Source of the DNA: Rhizobium sp. CC-YZS058
Lineage (GTDB): Bacteria > Pseudomonadota > Alphaproteobacteria > Rhizobiales > Rhizobiaceae
Direction: 5' to 3'
Length of the DNA: 64,000 bases
Assembly (NCBI RefSeq): GCF_034720595.1
Contig: NZ_JAYESJ010000001.1
Location: 3,188,001 to 3,252,000, forward strand
Shown piece after piece: positions 1-8,003 of this stretch (positions are counted from its first letter, which is position 1; the number at the start of each line of letters is the position of its first letter). Under the pieces are notes generated by a model. It worked only from the letters and a program-made list of their open reading frames with translations. It made no database searches and was not told the DNA's origin. A program made the position numbers and the translations under genes.

Positions 1-964
1 CCTGGCCGGTCGCGTAGCTGGCGCTGCTGTCGGCGAGCTGGACATAGATGGAGGCAAGTTCCGCCGGCTGGCCGGGGCGACCGAGCGGCGTATCGCCGCC
101 GAACTGCATCAGCTTCTCCATGGTGGCGCCGCCCGAAACCTGCAGCGGCGTCCAGATCGGCCCCGGCGCCACGCCATTGACGCGGATGCCCTTGGGTCCG
201 AGCTGCTTGGCCATCGACTTGGTGAAGTTCATGCCGGCCGCTTTCGTCATGGCATAATCCACCAGGTTCTCCGAGGGATCATAGGCCTGTTCGGAAGTGG
301 TCTGGATAATGGCCGAGCCCGGCTTCAGATGCTTGAGCGCCGCCTTGGTCAGCCAGAACATCGCATAGATATTGGTCTTCATCGTCGCGTCGAAGGCTTC
401 GGACGTGATGTCGGTGAGGGCCTGGGCCTGCTGCTGGCGTCCGGCATTGTTGACGAGGATATCGAGACCGCCCAAGGCCGCAGCCGCGTCCTCCACCAGC
501 TTCTGGCAGAAGGCCTCGTCGCGCAGGTCGCCCGGCAGCGCCACGCCCTTGCGGCCTTCCTTTTCGATCAGCGCGATCACCTCGCGCGCATCCGGCTCTT
601 CGTCGGGCAGGTAGTTGATCGCCACATCCGCGCCTTCGCGGGCATAGGCGATGGCGGCGGCGCGCCCCATGCCAGAATCGCCGCCGGTGATCAGCGCCTT
701 GCGGCCGATCAGCCGGCCGGAGCCCTTGTAGGAGGTCTCGCCATGATCGGGCTTCGGCACCATCTTGCCGGCCAGGCCCGGAAAGGGCTGTGACTGCCTT
801 TCGAATGGCGGCTTGGGATATTTGGTCGTCGGGTCTTCCAGCATGGAAGCCTCCTTCTCGGTGGTGGTTTGGCCAAAGGCCGGCATAGCGGACGCGGCAA
901 GCGTCGCCGTGGTGGCGGCAAGCACGCTGCGCCGCGTCAGGGAGAAATCGGGTGGGGAGGACAT
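1..964 (-). CDS. SDR oxidoreductase with Tat signal, YghA-like (partial)
   Basis: The reading frame starts at an ATG at 962-964 and runs off the left edge of the window, so the last residues are missing. The N-terminus (TRRSVLAATTATLAAS, ending AMPAFG) looks like a Tat signal peptide. The body is a classical NAD(P)-dependent short-chain dehydrogenase: TGGDSGMGRA cofactor motif, NNAG, and YAMTK as the YxxxK active site. The SDR part, beginning near an internal Met (LEDPTTKYP follows), matches what I recall of E. coli YghA and glucose/ribitol dehydrogenase-like stress proteins, which lack the exported extension. The substrate cannot be read from the sequence. If the internal ATG near 844 is the true start, the protein would be cytosolic. 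Confidence 0.85.
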   Translation of the reverse strand, partial: MSSPPDFSLTRRSVLAATTATLAASAMPAFGQTTTEKEASMLEDPTTKYPKPPFERQSQPFPGLAGKMVPKPDHGETSYKGSGRLIGRKALITGGDSGMGRAAAIAYAREGADVAINYLPDEEPDAREVIALIEKEGRKGVALPGDLRDEAFCQKLVEDAAAALGGLDILVNNAGRQQQAQALTDITSEAFDATMKTNIYAMFWLTKAALKHLKPGSAIIQTTSEQAYDPSENLVDYAMTKAAGMNFTKSMAKQLGPKGIRVNGVAPGPIWTPLQVSGGATMEKLMQFGGDTPLGRPGQPAELASIYVQLADSSASYATGQ

Positions 965-1100
965 GGTTCTTCTCTACGATTGAGGTGCTGGCGGCCGGGA
1001 GCGCGATCAAGGGTCAGCAGGGCAAGCTCCCAGCAGCGCACGCGAAAGACTGGCAGGCGTTCGATGGAACGCCGGCCAGCCTTTCGCGCGGCGCAAAAGG

Positions 1101-1280
1101 TCAATGCTTGTTCTCGAGGGACTGCTCGACCGCCTTGCGGCTGTTGCCGACGGACTTCACCGCCTCGGCGACCTTGTCCTTCGACACGCCTTCCTTTTCC
1201 GCCTCGTAGCGAAGTTCATGATCCTGTCCGGCTGCGACCCGGGCCCGGTCCTGGTTGCGCCCGCGCGTGGTGGTCGACAT
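1101..1280 (-). CDS. small DUF3606-like protein
   Basis: A 59-residue basic, hydrophilic protein. The start is placed at the ATG at 1278-1280 because an AAAGGAG ribosome-binding site lies just upstream on the minus strand. The sequence is rich in Lys, Arg, Glu and Ala (core EGVSKDKVAEAVKSVG) and resembles the short DUF3606 family found widely in rhizobia. That family has no known function. It stands alone between two SDR genes, with no signal peptide or membrane segment. The family assignment is from memory of the family pattern. Confidence 0.65.
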   Translation of the reverse strand: MSTTTRGRNQDRARVAAGQDHELRYEAEKEGVSKDKVAEAVKSVGNSRKAVEQSLENKH

Positions 1281-1468
1281 GGTGCATCTCCTTTGTTCAA
1301 CCTGCCGAACAAACACGATGCGAGTCCCGAAGTTCCGGCAGCGGTGCAGGAAGAGCGGTTTTGACGGCTGAAAGCCGGGGATGCACCGGAGAGCGCATGG
1401 ACTTTTCCGGCCCGGCTTGCTGTCATGGATCCCCGCCTCGGTCCGAAAATCCTTACCTGGAGAACCCT

Positions 1469-2236
1469 ATGACCCGCCCGATCTTCGACCTGTCCGGCCG
1501 CCGCGCGCTCGTGACCGGGGCAAGCCGCGGGATCGGCCAGACGATTGCGCGGGCCTTGGCCGAAGCCGGCGCCGATGTGGCCGTCACCGCCCGCAGCACC
1601 GCGACGCTGGACGAGACCCGGTCCCTCATCGAGGCAAGCGGGAGACGCGCGGTGGCGCTGGCCCAGGATGTGCGCGATGTGGAGGCCTGCGCAAGGGTTA
1701 CGGCCGAGGCTGCGGCGGCGCTTGATGGGCTCGATATCCTGGTCAACAATGCCGGCTTCGAACAGGTCAGCCCCTCGCTCGATGTCGACGAGGCGCTCTG
1801 GGACCAGATCCTCTCCACCAATCTGAAGGGCGCCTTCTTCTGCGCCCAGGCGGCAGGGCGGATCATGGCGCCGGCCGGACAGGGGTCGATCATCAATCTC
1901 TGCTCGCTCACCTCCTATGTGGGTATTCCGACAGCGGTTCCTTACGGCGCGTCCAAGTCCGGCCTGCTGGGTGTCACCCGGGCGCTGGCTGCGGAATGGG
2001 CGCCGAAGGGCATCCGCGTCAATGCGATCGCTCCCGGCTATTTCCGCACGGCGATGACCGAAGTCTTCTACGAAAACCAGGCCTGGCAAGAGACCATGCT
2101 GGCGAAGATCCCGCAGGGGCGCTTCGGCCAGGACAGCGACATCGGCGGCGTCGCCGTGTTCCTCGCAAGCGACGCCGCCGCCTATGTCAACGGTCACTGC
2201 ATCCCGGTGGACGGCGGATTCCTTGCGTCGATCTGA
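1469..2236 (+). CDS. SDR oxidoreductase (gluconate 5-dehydrogenase-like)
   Basis: A 255-residue classical short-chain dehydrogenase that would reduce or oxidise a secondary alcohol with NAD(P). Visible motifs are TGASRGIG near residue 16, NNAG near 90, a Ser in the LCSLTSY stretch, YGASK as the YxxxK active site, and a C-terminal DGGF. The start at 1469 follows CTGGAGAACCCT and gives normal family length; the open frame upstream of it is not needed. It points toward the transporter operon beginning at 2504 but is separated from it by about 270 bases holding a separate promoter. It could therefore be a companion enzyme of that pathway or an independent gene. Gluconate 5-dehydrogenase or 2-deoxygluconate 3-dehydrogenase are only closest-family names. 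Confidence 0.85.
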   Translation: MTRPIFDLSGRRALVTGASRGIGQTIARALAEAGADVAVTARSTATLDETRSLIEASGRRAVALAQDVRDVEACARVTAEAAAALDGLDILVNNAGFEQVSPSLDVDEALWDQILSTNLKGAFFCAQAAGRIMAPAGQGSIINLCSLTSYVGIPTAVPYGASKSGLLGVTRALAAEWAPKGIRVNAIAPGYFRTAMTEVFYENQAWQETMLAKIPQGRFGQDSDIGGVAVFLASDAAAYVNGHCIPVDGGFLASI

Positions 2237-2388
2237 GCGTCGGCGCACGACAGGCTGTGAACAGACAGCGGCGGACGCTTGTGTTTTGGCCTCAGACGGA
2301 AAGAAATAGCTGACAAAAGCAGCAGCCAACCAATGACTGCACAAAAACTGCGCATGCTGTGCTGCAGCGCAAAATATGTTCAGTTTCG

Positions 2389-2421
2389 TTGACGCATCTT
2401 GTACAGGCCTGTATAGACAAG
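2389..2421 (+). promoter_or_regulatory. sigma-70-type promoter with overlapping HutC-type operator
   Basis: TTGACG at 2389-2394 and TATAGA at 2412-2417 are separated by exactly 17 bases, which is a good housekeeping promoter. Overlapping the spacer and -10 is the palindromic stretch 2398-2421, which begins CTTGTACAGG and ends CCTGTATAGACAAG. The second part resembles HutC-family operators of the CTTGTAT..ACAAG type. A HutC-like repressor is encoded in the operon (9065-9814), so autoregulation by blocking the -10 is the natural inference. Confidence 0.65.
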
Positions 2422-2503
2422 TCACGACAGAAGCGGCGCTGCGACGACGGCGACGCGTAAGGACAAGGCCCCGATCGGGCCAAGGGCAGTGAGGGGAAAC
2501 GCC

Positions 2504-3640
2504 ATGGGCGTTGCTGGCGCCGGGTTCCGGCAGGCCGTATCCGCAGCCGAGGCCATTGCCGTTTCGGTCAAGCATGTCGGCATGCGGTTCGGCCCGGTGG
2601 ATGCGGTCAAGGATGCATCGTTCGATTTGCCGCGCGGCCGCTTCCTCACCATTCTCGGCCCGTCCGGCTCCGGCAAGACGACGCTGCTGCGCATGATCGC
2701 GGGCTTCGACCGGCCGACCAGCGGCGAGATCTTCATCAATGGCGCCCCGGTCAGCGCCGTGCCGCCGCATGCCCGCGCCATCGGCATGGTGTTCCAGAAG
2801 CTGGCGCTCTTCCCGCACATGACCGCCGCCGAAAACGTGGCCTTTCCCTTGAAGATGCGCCGGCATGATGCGCGCACCATCCCCGCCAAGGTCGAGCGCT
2901 ATCTCGATCTCGTCCGGCTCGGCGGCTATGGCGAGCGGCGGATCAACGCGCTGTCCGGCGGCCAGCAGCAGCGCGTCGCCATTGCCCGTGCGCTGGTGTT
3001 CGAGCCGGACCTGCTGCTGCTCGACGAGCCGCTCGCCGCACTCGACCGCAAGCTGCGCGAGGAGATGCAGCTTGAATTCCGCCGCATCCAGAAGGAGCTC
3101 GGCGTCACCACCATCAACGTCACGCACGACCAGCGGGAAGCGCTCGTCGTGTCGGACGAGGTGATCGTCATGGACGGCGGACGCATCCAGCAGAAGGCCC
3201 GGCCGGTAGAGGCCTATCGCAGCCCGGCCAATGCCTTCGTGGCGAATTTCATTGGCGTCACCAATTTCCTTGAAGGCCGCGTGATCGCGGTCGACGGCCC
3301 GGCGGTGACGATCGAGGCGGCCGGCGTGCAGATCGCGGGCATTGCGGCGGAAGCGGGCCTTGCGGTGGGCGCCGCCTGCGCTGGGGCGATCCGGGCCGAG
3401 CAGATCCGCATCGCGCCGCTCGAAGCGCGGCTCGACGGGCTGTCCACCCTGGTCGAGGCGCATGTCGAGGACTGCATCTTCGAGGGCGAGCGCATGGTCT
3501 ATGAGCTGCGCGTGCCAATGCTCGGCGGCGCCCTGATGCGCGTTTTCGACCATGATGCCGAATCCCACCTTCAGTTCAGCGCGGGCGACGCGGTGCGCCT
3601 CGGCTGGAATGTTCGAGACATGCACGTCTTTCGAAAGTGA
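2504..3640 (+). CDS. ABC transporter ATPase, PotA-like
   Basis: A 378-residue ATPase of the spermidine/putrescine-type (CUT1-like) importers, working at the inner face of the membrane with the two permeases that follow. Walker A GPSGSGKTT is at about residues 52-60, the Q-loop at MVFQ near 95, the signature LSGGQQQR near 150, and Walker B LLLLDEP near 170. The C-terminal 90 residues form the TOBE-type regulatory domain expected for this class. The ATG at 2504 is preferred over a GTG at 2489 because GAGGGGAAAC lies just upstream. It is the first gene of the long operon. Substrate is not polyamine by necessity; this family also imports sulfonates, phosphonates and metals. Confidence 0.9.
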   Translation: MGVAGAGFRQAVSAAEAIAVSVKHVGMRFGPVDAVKDASFDLPRGRFLTILGPSGSGKTTLLRMIAGFDRPTSGEIFINGAPVSAVPPHARAIGMVFQKLALFPHMTAAENVAFPLKMRRHDARTIPAKVERYLDLVRLGGYGERRINALSGGQQQRVAIARALVFEPDLLLLDEPLAALDRKLREEMQLEFRRIQKELGVTTINVTHDQREALVVSDEVIVMDGGRIQQKARPVEAYRSPANAFVANFIGVTNFLEGRVIAVDGPAVTIEAAGVQIAGIAAEAGLAVGAACAGAIRAEQIRIAPLEARLDGLSTLVEAHVEDCIFEGERMVYELRVPMLGGALMRVFDHDAESHLQFSAGDAVRLGWNVRDMHVFRK

Positions 3641-3674
3641 CCCCGAGAAGGTCCAGCCAGAGGAGAATGCTTCA

Positions 3675-4790
3675 ATGTCAGACGAGAAGATCCTGTCCGC
3701 GAGCCTGCGCCGCCGGACCCTGCTTGCTTCGATAGCGGCGGCCGGCGCATCCGCTGGCCTCTCCACGCTGGGCGTGCCCCGCGCCTTTGCGCAAGAGCCG
3801 GAAAAGCCGGCCGAAATCATCGTGCGCGCCTGGGGCGGCAGCTGGGTCGATGCGCTGAAGGCCGGCGTCTCCGACAGCTTCACCAAGGAAACCGGCATCG
3901 CGGTTCGCCACGACCTGACCGAAGACAACGAGATCCAGCCGAAGGTCTGGGCGGCCGTGGCGCAGAAGCGCGTGCCGCCGATCCACATCAACTGGGACAC
4001 GACGACCAATGCCACGAAATCGGCGCTGCGCGGCGTGACCGAGGATCTCTCGGACCTGGCGAACCTGAAGAACGCCACCGACCTCGCCAAGCCGGTCGGC
4101 CTCGACGGTTATCCGATCGTCAACACCTACGGCTATGTCTATGTTCTGGCCTATCGCCCATCCGCCTTCCCCGATGGACCGCCGAAGAGCTGGAAGGACC
4201 TGCTGGACCCGAAGCTGAAGGGCCGCATCGCGCTTTATAATGACGGCATCGGCTTCCATTTCCCCGCCCAGGTCGCCGGCGGCGGCAAGCTGGAGGATAT
4301 CCCCGGCAACATGCAGCCCGCCTGGGATTTCATCACCAAGATCAAGGCGCAGGACCCGCTGCTCGGCGAGGATCCGGATTTCACCACCTGGTTCCAGAAG
4401 GGCGAGATCGACGCCGCCTGCACCATCTCCACCAATGCGCGCGAAGCCAAGAAGAACGGCATCGAGATTGCCTGGGTGGTGCCGGAGGAAGGGGCGAAGT
4501 TCGATACCGATGGCCTGTGGATCCCGAAGGGCCTGCCGGAAAACGAGCTCTACTGGGCCAAGCAATATATCAACCACGCGCTGACCAAGGAGGCGCAGCA
4601 GATCTGGCTCGACGGCCTCGGCCTGCCGGGCGTTATCCCGGGCGTCAACCCGCCGGCCGATCTCGCAAACGATCCCTCCTACCCGACCAAGGACGAGGAC
4701 TTCAAACACCTCATCCGCATCTCCTCCAAGGTGCAGGTCGAGAATGAGAGCCAGTGGTTCGCCAAGTTCAAGGAAATCATGCAGGGCTGA
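3675..4790 (+). CDS. ABC transporter substrate-binding protein, PotD-like
   Basis: A 371-residue periplasmic binding protein. It carries an N-terminal export signal with three arginines (LRRRTLL, residues 11-17), suggesting Tat export, and a likely cleavage after AFA near residue 39. The mature part has the PotD/AfuA-type two-lobed fold, with the opening strand IIVRAWGGSW and an SWKDLLDP motif. The start has AGGAGAATGCTTCA upstream. It follows the ATPase by 34 bases. An unusually stable hairpin follows its stop codon. The ligand cannot be assigned from sequence; the neighbouring alcohol dehydrogenases suggest a hydroxylated organic compound. Confidence 0.88.
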   Translation: MSDEKILSASLRRRTLLASIAAAGASAGLSTLGVPRAFAQEPEKPAEIIVRAWGGSWVDALKAGVSDSFTKETGIAVRHDLTEDNEIQPKVWAAVAQKRVPPIHINWDTTTNATKSALRGVTEDLSDLANLKNATDLAKPVGLDGYPIVNTYGYVYVLAYRPSAFPDGPPKSWKDLLDPKLKGRIALYNDGIGFHFPAQVAGGGKLEDIPGNMQPAWDFITKIKAQDPLLGEDPDFTTWFQKGEIDAACTISTNAREAKKNGIEIAWVVPEEGAKFDTDGLWIPKGLPENELYWAKQYINHALTKEAQQIWLDGLGLPGVIPGVNPPADLANDPSYPTKDEDFKHLIRISSKVQVENESQWFAKFKEIMQG

Positions 4791-4799
4791 GCCCGGCAG

Positions 4800-4832
4800 C
4801 GCCTGCCGCCGGAGCAAGCCCGGCGGCAGGCG
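4800..4832 (+). terminator. GC-rich intra-operon hairpin after potD-like gene
   Basis: A perfect 13-bp stem (CGCCTGCCGCCGG at 4800-4812 with its complement at 4820-4832) and a 7-base loop lie between the binding-protein gene and the first permease gene. There is no T-run, so it is more likely a 3' mRNA-stabilising or partial-termination element, which would make the binding protein more abundant than the permeases. Confidence 0.6.
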
Positions 4833-4858
4833 TCCCATCCACGGTGAAGGAAGGCCCC

Positions 4859-5803
4859 ATGCGCACGCCTCGTGCCGCCTATCCCCTGACATGGCGCGTG
4901 ATGGATGCGCTGGAACGCCTGGCGGCGATGGTGTGGCCTGCCCGCTTCGGCAGTGCGTTGCCCTATCTCATGCTGCTGCCGGCGCTTCTCTTGGTCGGGC
5001 TCCTGGTGCTCGGCCTCGTCGAGATCGGCGACACGAGCCTGCGCACGCTGGACACCAGCACCTTCCTGCTTTCGGATGTCCGGACGCTCGACAATTACCG
5101 CCGCGTGCTGACGGAGCCCTTCTTCCTGACGGTGGCGAGCCGCAGCCTGATCGGCGCACTGATCGTGACTGTGGTCACGCTGATCTTCGCCTTTCCCTAT
5201 GCCTATCTCATGGTGCGCACGCCGTCGTCCGGCCTGCGCAAGCTGCTGCTCGTCGCACTGTTCCTGCCCTTCTTCATCGGCCAGGTGGTCCGCGCCTATG
5301 GCTGGCTGATCATTCTCGGCAGCCAGGGCATGGTGAACGAGGCGCTCGGCCTCGTCGGCGTGCCGCCGATGCAGCTTCTCTACAATTACCCGGCCGTGCT
5401 TTTTGGCCTCGTGCAGTACATGCTGCCCTTCGCGGTCCTGATGCTGGCGCCGGCGCTGACGGCGATACCCGCGGAACTCGAGGCTGCCTCCGCCTCGCTC
5501 GGCGCCAACTGGCTGCGCACCTTCCGCCATGTCGTCCTGCCGCTCGCCCGCCCGGGTCTGGTCGGCGCAGGGCTTGTGGTGGTGACGCTGTCGCTCACCG
5601 ACTTTGCCATTCCCGCCATTCTCGGCGGCGGGCGGCAGGATTTCATTGCCAATGCGATCTACGACCAGTTCTTCCGCACCTCCGACCAGGGCATGGGAGC
5701 CACGCTGTCGCTGATGCTGGTCGCGGTCGGCTCCATGCTGGTCGGCGTCGTCTTCCTGCTGTTCGGCGCAGGCACGCTGGCGATGGGCGGCGAGCGGAAA
5801 TGA
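4859..5803 (+). CDS. ABC transporter permease, PotB-like
   Basis: A 314-residue inner-membrane permease of the PotB type. About six hydrophobic segments are visible, beginning with LPYLMLLPALLLVGLLVL. An EAA-type loop (AELEAASASLGANWLRTF) that contacts the ATPase is followed by the usual PLARPGL stretch. The ATG at 4859 follows GAAGGAAGGCCCC; the longer upstream reading would run through the hairpin. It pairs with the PotC-like permease seven bases downstream to form the channel of the importer. Confidence 0.88.
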   Translation: MRTPRAAYPLTWRVMDALERLAAMVWPARFGSALPYLMLLPALLLVGLLVLGLVEIGDTSLRTLDTSTFLLSDVRTLDNYRRVLTEPFFLTVASRSLIGALIVTVVTLIFAFPYAYLMVRTPSSGLRKLLLVALFLPFFIGQVVRAYGWLIILGSQGMVNEALGLVGVPPMQLLYNYPAVLFGLVQYMLPFAVLMLAPALTAIPAELEAASASLGANWLRTFRHVVLPLARPGLVGAGLVVVTLSLTDFAIPAILGGGRQDFIANAIYDQFFRTSDQGMGATLSLMLVAVGSMLVGVVFLLFGAGTLAMGGERK

Positions 5804-5810
5804 GGATGCC

Positions 5811-6611
5811 ATGACCGGAAGCCGCAGCAAGTCCGTCACCCTCTGGACCTTCGTCACCCTTGCCCTGCTCATGCTCTCGGCACCGACCATCGTCGTGCTC
5901 GGTGCGTCGTTTACGGCCGGCAACATCATCACCTTCCCGCCGGACGGCTTCTCGCTGCAATGGTACGCCAAGATCGCGCAGGCGAGCGATCTGCGCCAGG
6001 CCTTCTGGCGCTCGCTCATCGTCGCGGCCATCTGCACGCTCGTCTCTATCCCGGTGGGCACGCTGGCCGGGATTGCGCTTGCCAAGTATCGGGTGCGCTT
6101 TGCCCGATCCATGCAGGTCTACCTGCTCCTGCCCTTCACCATTCCGCTGATCGGCTCGGGCATCGGCATGATGCTCGTCTTCGGCAATCTGGGCGTTCTC
6201 GGCCAGCTCTGGCCGGTCGGCCTCGCCTGCGCCGTCATCAACCTGCCCTTCATGATCTGGGCGGTGACGGCGAGCGCCAGCAATCTTTCCCCCGATCTCG
6301 AGCTGGCCGCTGCCAATTGCGGGGCGCCGCCGCTGCAGCGCTTCCTCTACATCACCCTGCCCGCCGTGCTGCCCGGCGTCATCACCGGATCGCTGCTGAT
6401 GTTCATCCTGGCGCTCAACGAATTTCTGGTCAGCCTGCTGCTGGTCGATGCCCGCAGCGTCACCCTGCCGGTCCAGATCTACAACTCCATCCGCTCGATC
6501 ATCACGCCGGATCTCGCCGCCATTTCCGTCGTGTTCATTCTCTGCGCCGGCCTGGCGATCGCAGCGCTCGATCGCTTCGTCGGCCTCGACATCTTCCTGA
6601 AATCCAAGTGA
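5811..6611 (+). CDS. ABC transporter permease, PotC-like
   Basis: A 266-residue second permease of the same importer. It has six hydrophobic segments and a PotC-style EAA loop (DLELAAANCGAPPLQRF). Its start lies seven bases after the stop of the PotB-like gene, so translation is probably coupled. The next gene, the HisD-family dehydrogenase, starts 60 bases downstream on the same transcript. Together, genes 2504-6611 form a complete importer (ATPase, binding protein and two permeases). Confidence 0.88.
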   Translation: MTGSRSKSVTLWTFVTLALLMLSAPTIVVLGASFTAGNIITFPPDGFSLQWYAKIAQASDLRQAFWRSLIVAAICTLVSIPVGTLAGIALAKYRVRFARSMQVYLLLPFTIPLIGSGIGMMLVFGNLGVLGQLWPVGLACAVINLPFMIWAVTASASNLSPDLELAAANCGAPPLQRFLYITLPAVLPGVITGSLLMFILALNEFLVSLLLVDARSVTLPVQIYNSIRSIITPDLAAISVVFILCAGLAIAALDRFVGLDIFLKSK

Positions 6612-6671
6612 TTTTTGAAATCCAAGTGAGCGGCCTTTCAAAGGCCCCCTGCCAGAGCCAAGGACAAACCC

Positions 6672-8000
6672 ATGACCGACGTGTCTTTCTACGAATATGC
6701 GGCACTGACCGCGGAGGAAAAGGCGGCCCTTCTGCGCCGGTCGGAAACCGACCTTTCGAGCTTCATGGAAAAGGTGGCGCCGATCCTGGAGGCCGTGCGG
6801 ACCGAGGGCGATGCGGCGCTGGCCCGCTTCGGCCGCGACCTCGACAAGGCGGACGTGACCGAGGCGACGCTGAAGGTCACCGAGGCGGAATTCGACGCCG
6901 CCTTCGGGCTTGTCGATGACAGCGTGGTCGAGTCGATCCGCTTCGGCATCGACAACATCCGCCATTTCCACGAGGAGCAGAAACCGGAGGCCATGTGGCT
7001 GAAGGAGATCCGCCCCGGCGCCTTTGCCGGCGATCGCTTCACCCCTATCCAGTCGGTGGCGCTCTATGTGCCGCGCGGCAAGGGCTCCTTCCCGTCCGTG
7101 ACCATGATGACCTCGGTGCCGGCGGTGGTGGCCGGCGTGCCGAACCTTGCCATCGTCACTCCGCCGGCGCCCGATGGCACGGTCGATGCCGCGACGCTGG
7201 TCGCGGCGCGGCTGGCGGGCGTGGAAACGGTCTACAAGGTTGGCGGTGCCCAGGCCGTCGCCGCCGTGGCCTATGGAACGGAAACGGTCAAGCCGGCGCT
7301 CAAGATCGTCGGCCCGGGAAGCCCCTGGGTGGTGGCCGCCAAGCGCGCGCTGGCCGGCGTCATCGACACCGGCCTGCCTGCCGGCCCGTCCGAGGTGATG
7401 ATCCTTGCCGACGACACGGTGCATGGCGGCCTTGCGGCCCTCGACCTGCTGATCGAGGCGGAACACGGCCCGGACTCCTCCGCCTATCTCGTCACCCACA
7501 GCCGCCGCGTGGCGGAAGAGGCGCTGGCCGCCCTGCCCGACCACTGGGCGCAGATGAGCGAGCAGCGCGTGGCCTTCTCCAAGGCGGTGCTGACCGGCAA
7601 GACCGGCGGCATCGTGCTGACCTCGTCGATCGAGGAGAGCTACGCCTTCGTCAACGCCTATGCGCCCGAGCATCTCGAGCTGCTCTCGGAAGAGCCCTTC
7701 ATCCATCTCGGCCATATCACCGAGGCGGCGGAGATCCTGCTCGGCACGCATACGCCGGTCTCGATCGCCAACTTCTCGCTGGGGCCGAACGCGGTGCTGC
7801 CGACCAGCCGCTGGGCGCGCACCTTCGGTCCGCTCTCCGTGACGGATTTCGTCAAGCGCTCCTCGATCGGCTATGTCACTGCGCCCGCCTACCCGGAGTT
7901 CGCCCGGCATTCGCACAATCTGGCGCTCTACGAGGGCTTCTCCTCGCATGCGCTGGCCGTGTCGCCGCTGCGGGCGCGCTACCTGAAAAAGGGAGCCTGA
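6672..8000 (+). CDS. HisD-family alcohol dehydrogenase (HpsN-like), not histidine biosynthesis
   Basis: A 442-residue member of the histidinol dehydrogenase family, which oxidises a primary alcohol in two steps to a carboxylate with NAD. The general-base pair of HisD is kept (APEHLEL, Glu333-His334), as are VGGAQA, the His of the first zinc motif (His265) and the C-terminal His426. Other HisD metal or substrate positions have changed: the zinc-ligand Gln is Glu262 (EAEHGPD), the Asp ligand is Asn367 (SIANFSLG), and the NHVLPT histidine is Ala374 (GPNAVLPT). Such changes, with no his genes nearby, fit the catabolic branch typified by sulfopropanediol 3-dehydrogenase HpsN. The actual substrate is inferred only to be a primary alcohol imported by the upstream transporter. 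Confidence 0.8.
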   Translation: MTDVSFYEYAALTAEEKAALLRRSETDLSSFMEKVAPILEAVRTEGDAALARFGRDLDKADVTEATLKVTEAEFDAAFGLVDDSVVESIRFGIDNIRHFHEEQKPEAMWLKEIRPGAFAGDRFTPIQSVALYVPRGKGSFPSVTMMTSVPAVVAGVPNLAIVTPPAPDGTVDAATLVAARLAGVETVYKVGGAQAVAAVAYGTETVKPALKIVGPGSPWVVAAKRALAGVIDTGLPAGPSEVMILADDTVHGGLAALDLLIEAEHGPDSSAYLVTHSRRVAEEALAALPDHWAQMSEQRVAFSKAVLTGKTGGIVLTSSIEESYAFVNAYAPEHLELLSEEPFIHLGHITEAAEILLGTHTPVSIANFSLGPNAVLPTSRWARTFGPLSVTDFVKRSSIGYVTAPAYPEFARHSHNLALYEGFSSHALAVSPLRARYLKKGA

Positions 8001-8003
8001 CCC

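Noticed and set aside
1157..4090. A 977-codon open frame on the minus strand
   Set aside because: It lies antisense to the SDR, the PotA-like gene and the start of the PotD-like gene, and its translation has no family features. High GC content creates long antisense frames here.
2504..6611. Polyamine importer potABCD
   Set aside because: The family fits, but nothing in the operon handles polyamines; the dehydrogenases point to a hydroxylated substrate. I therefore gave no pot gene symbols.
6672..8000. Histidine biosynthesis hisD
   Set aside because: Key HisD residues are changed and no other his gene is present; the setting is a catabolic importer operon.
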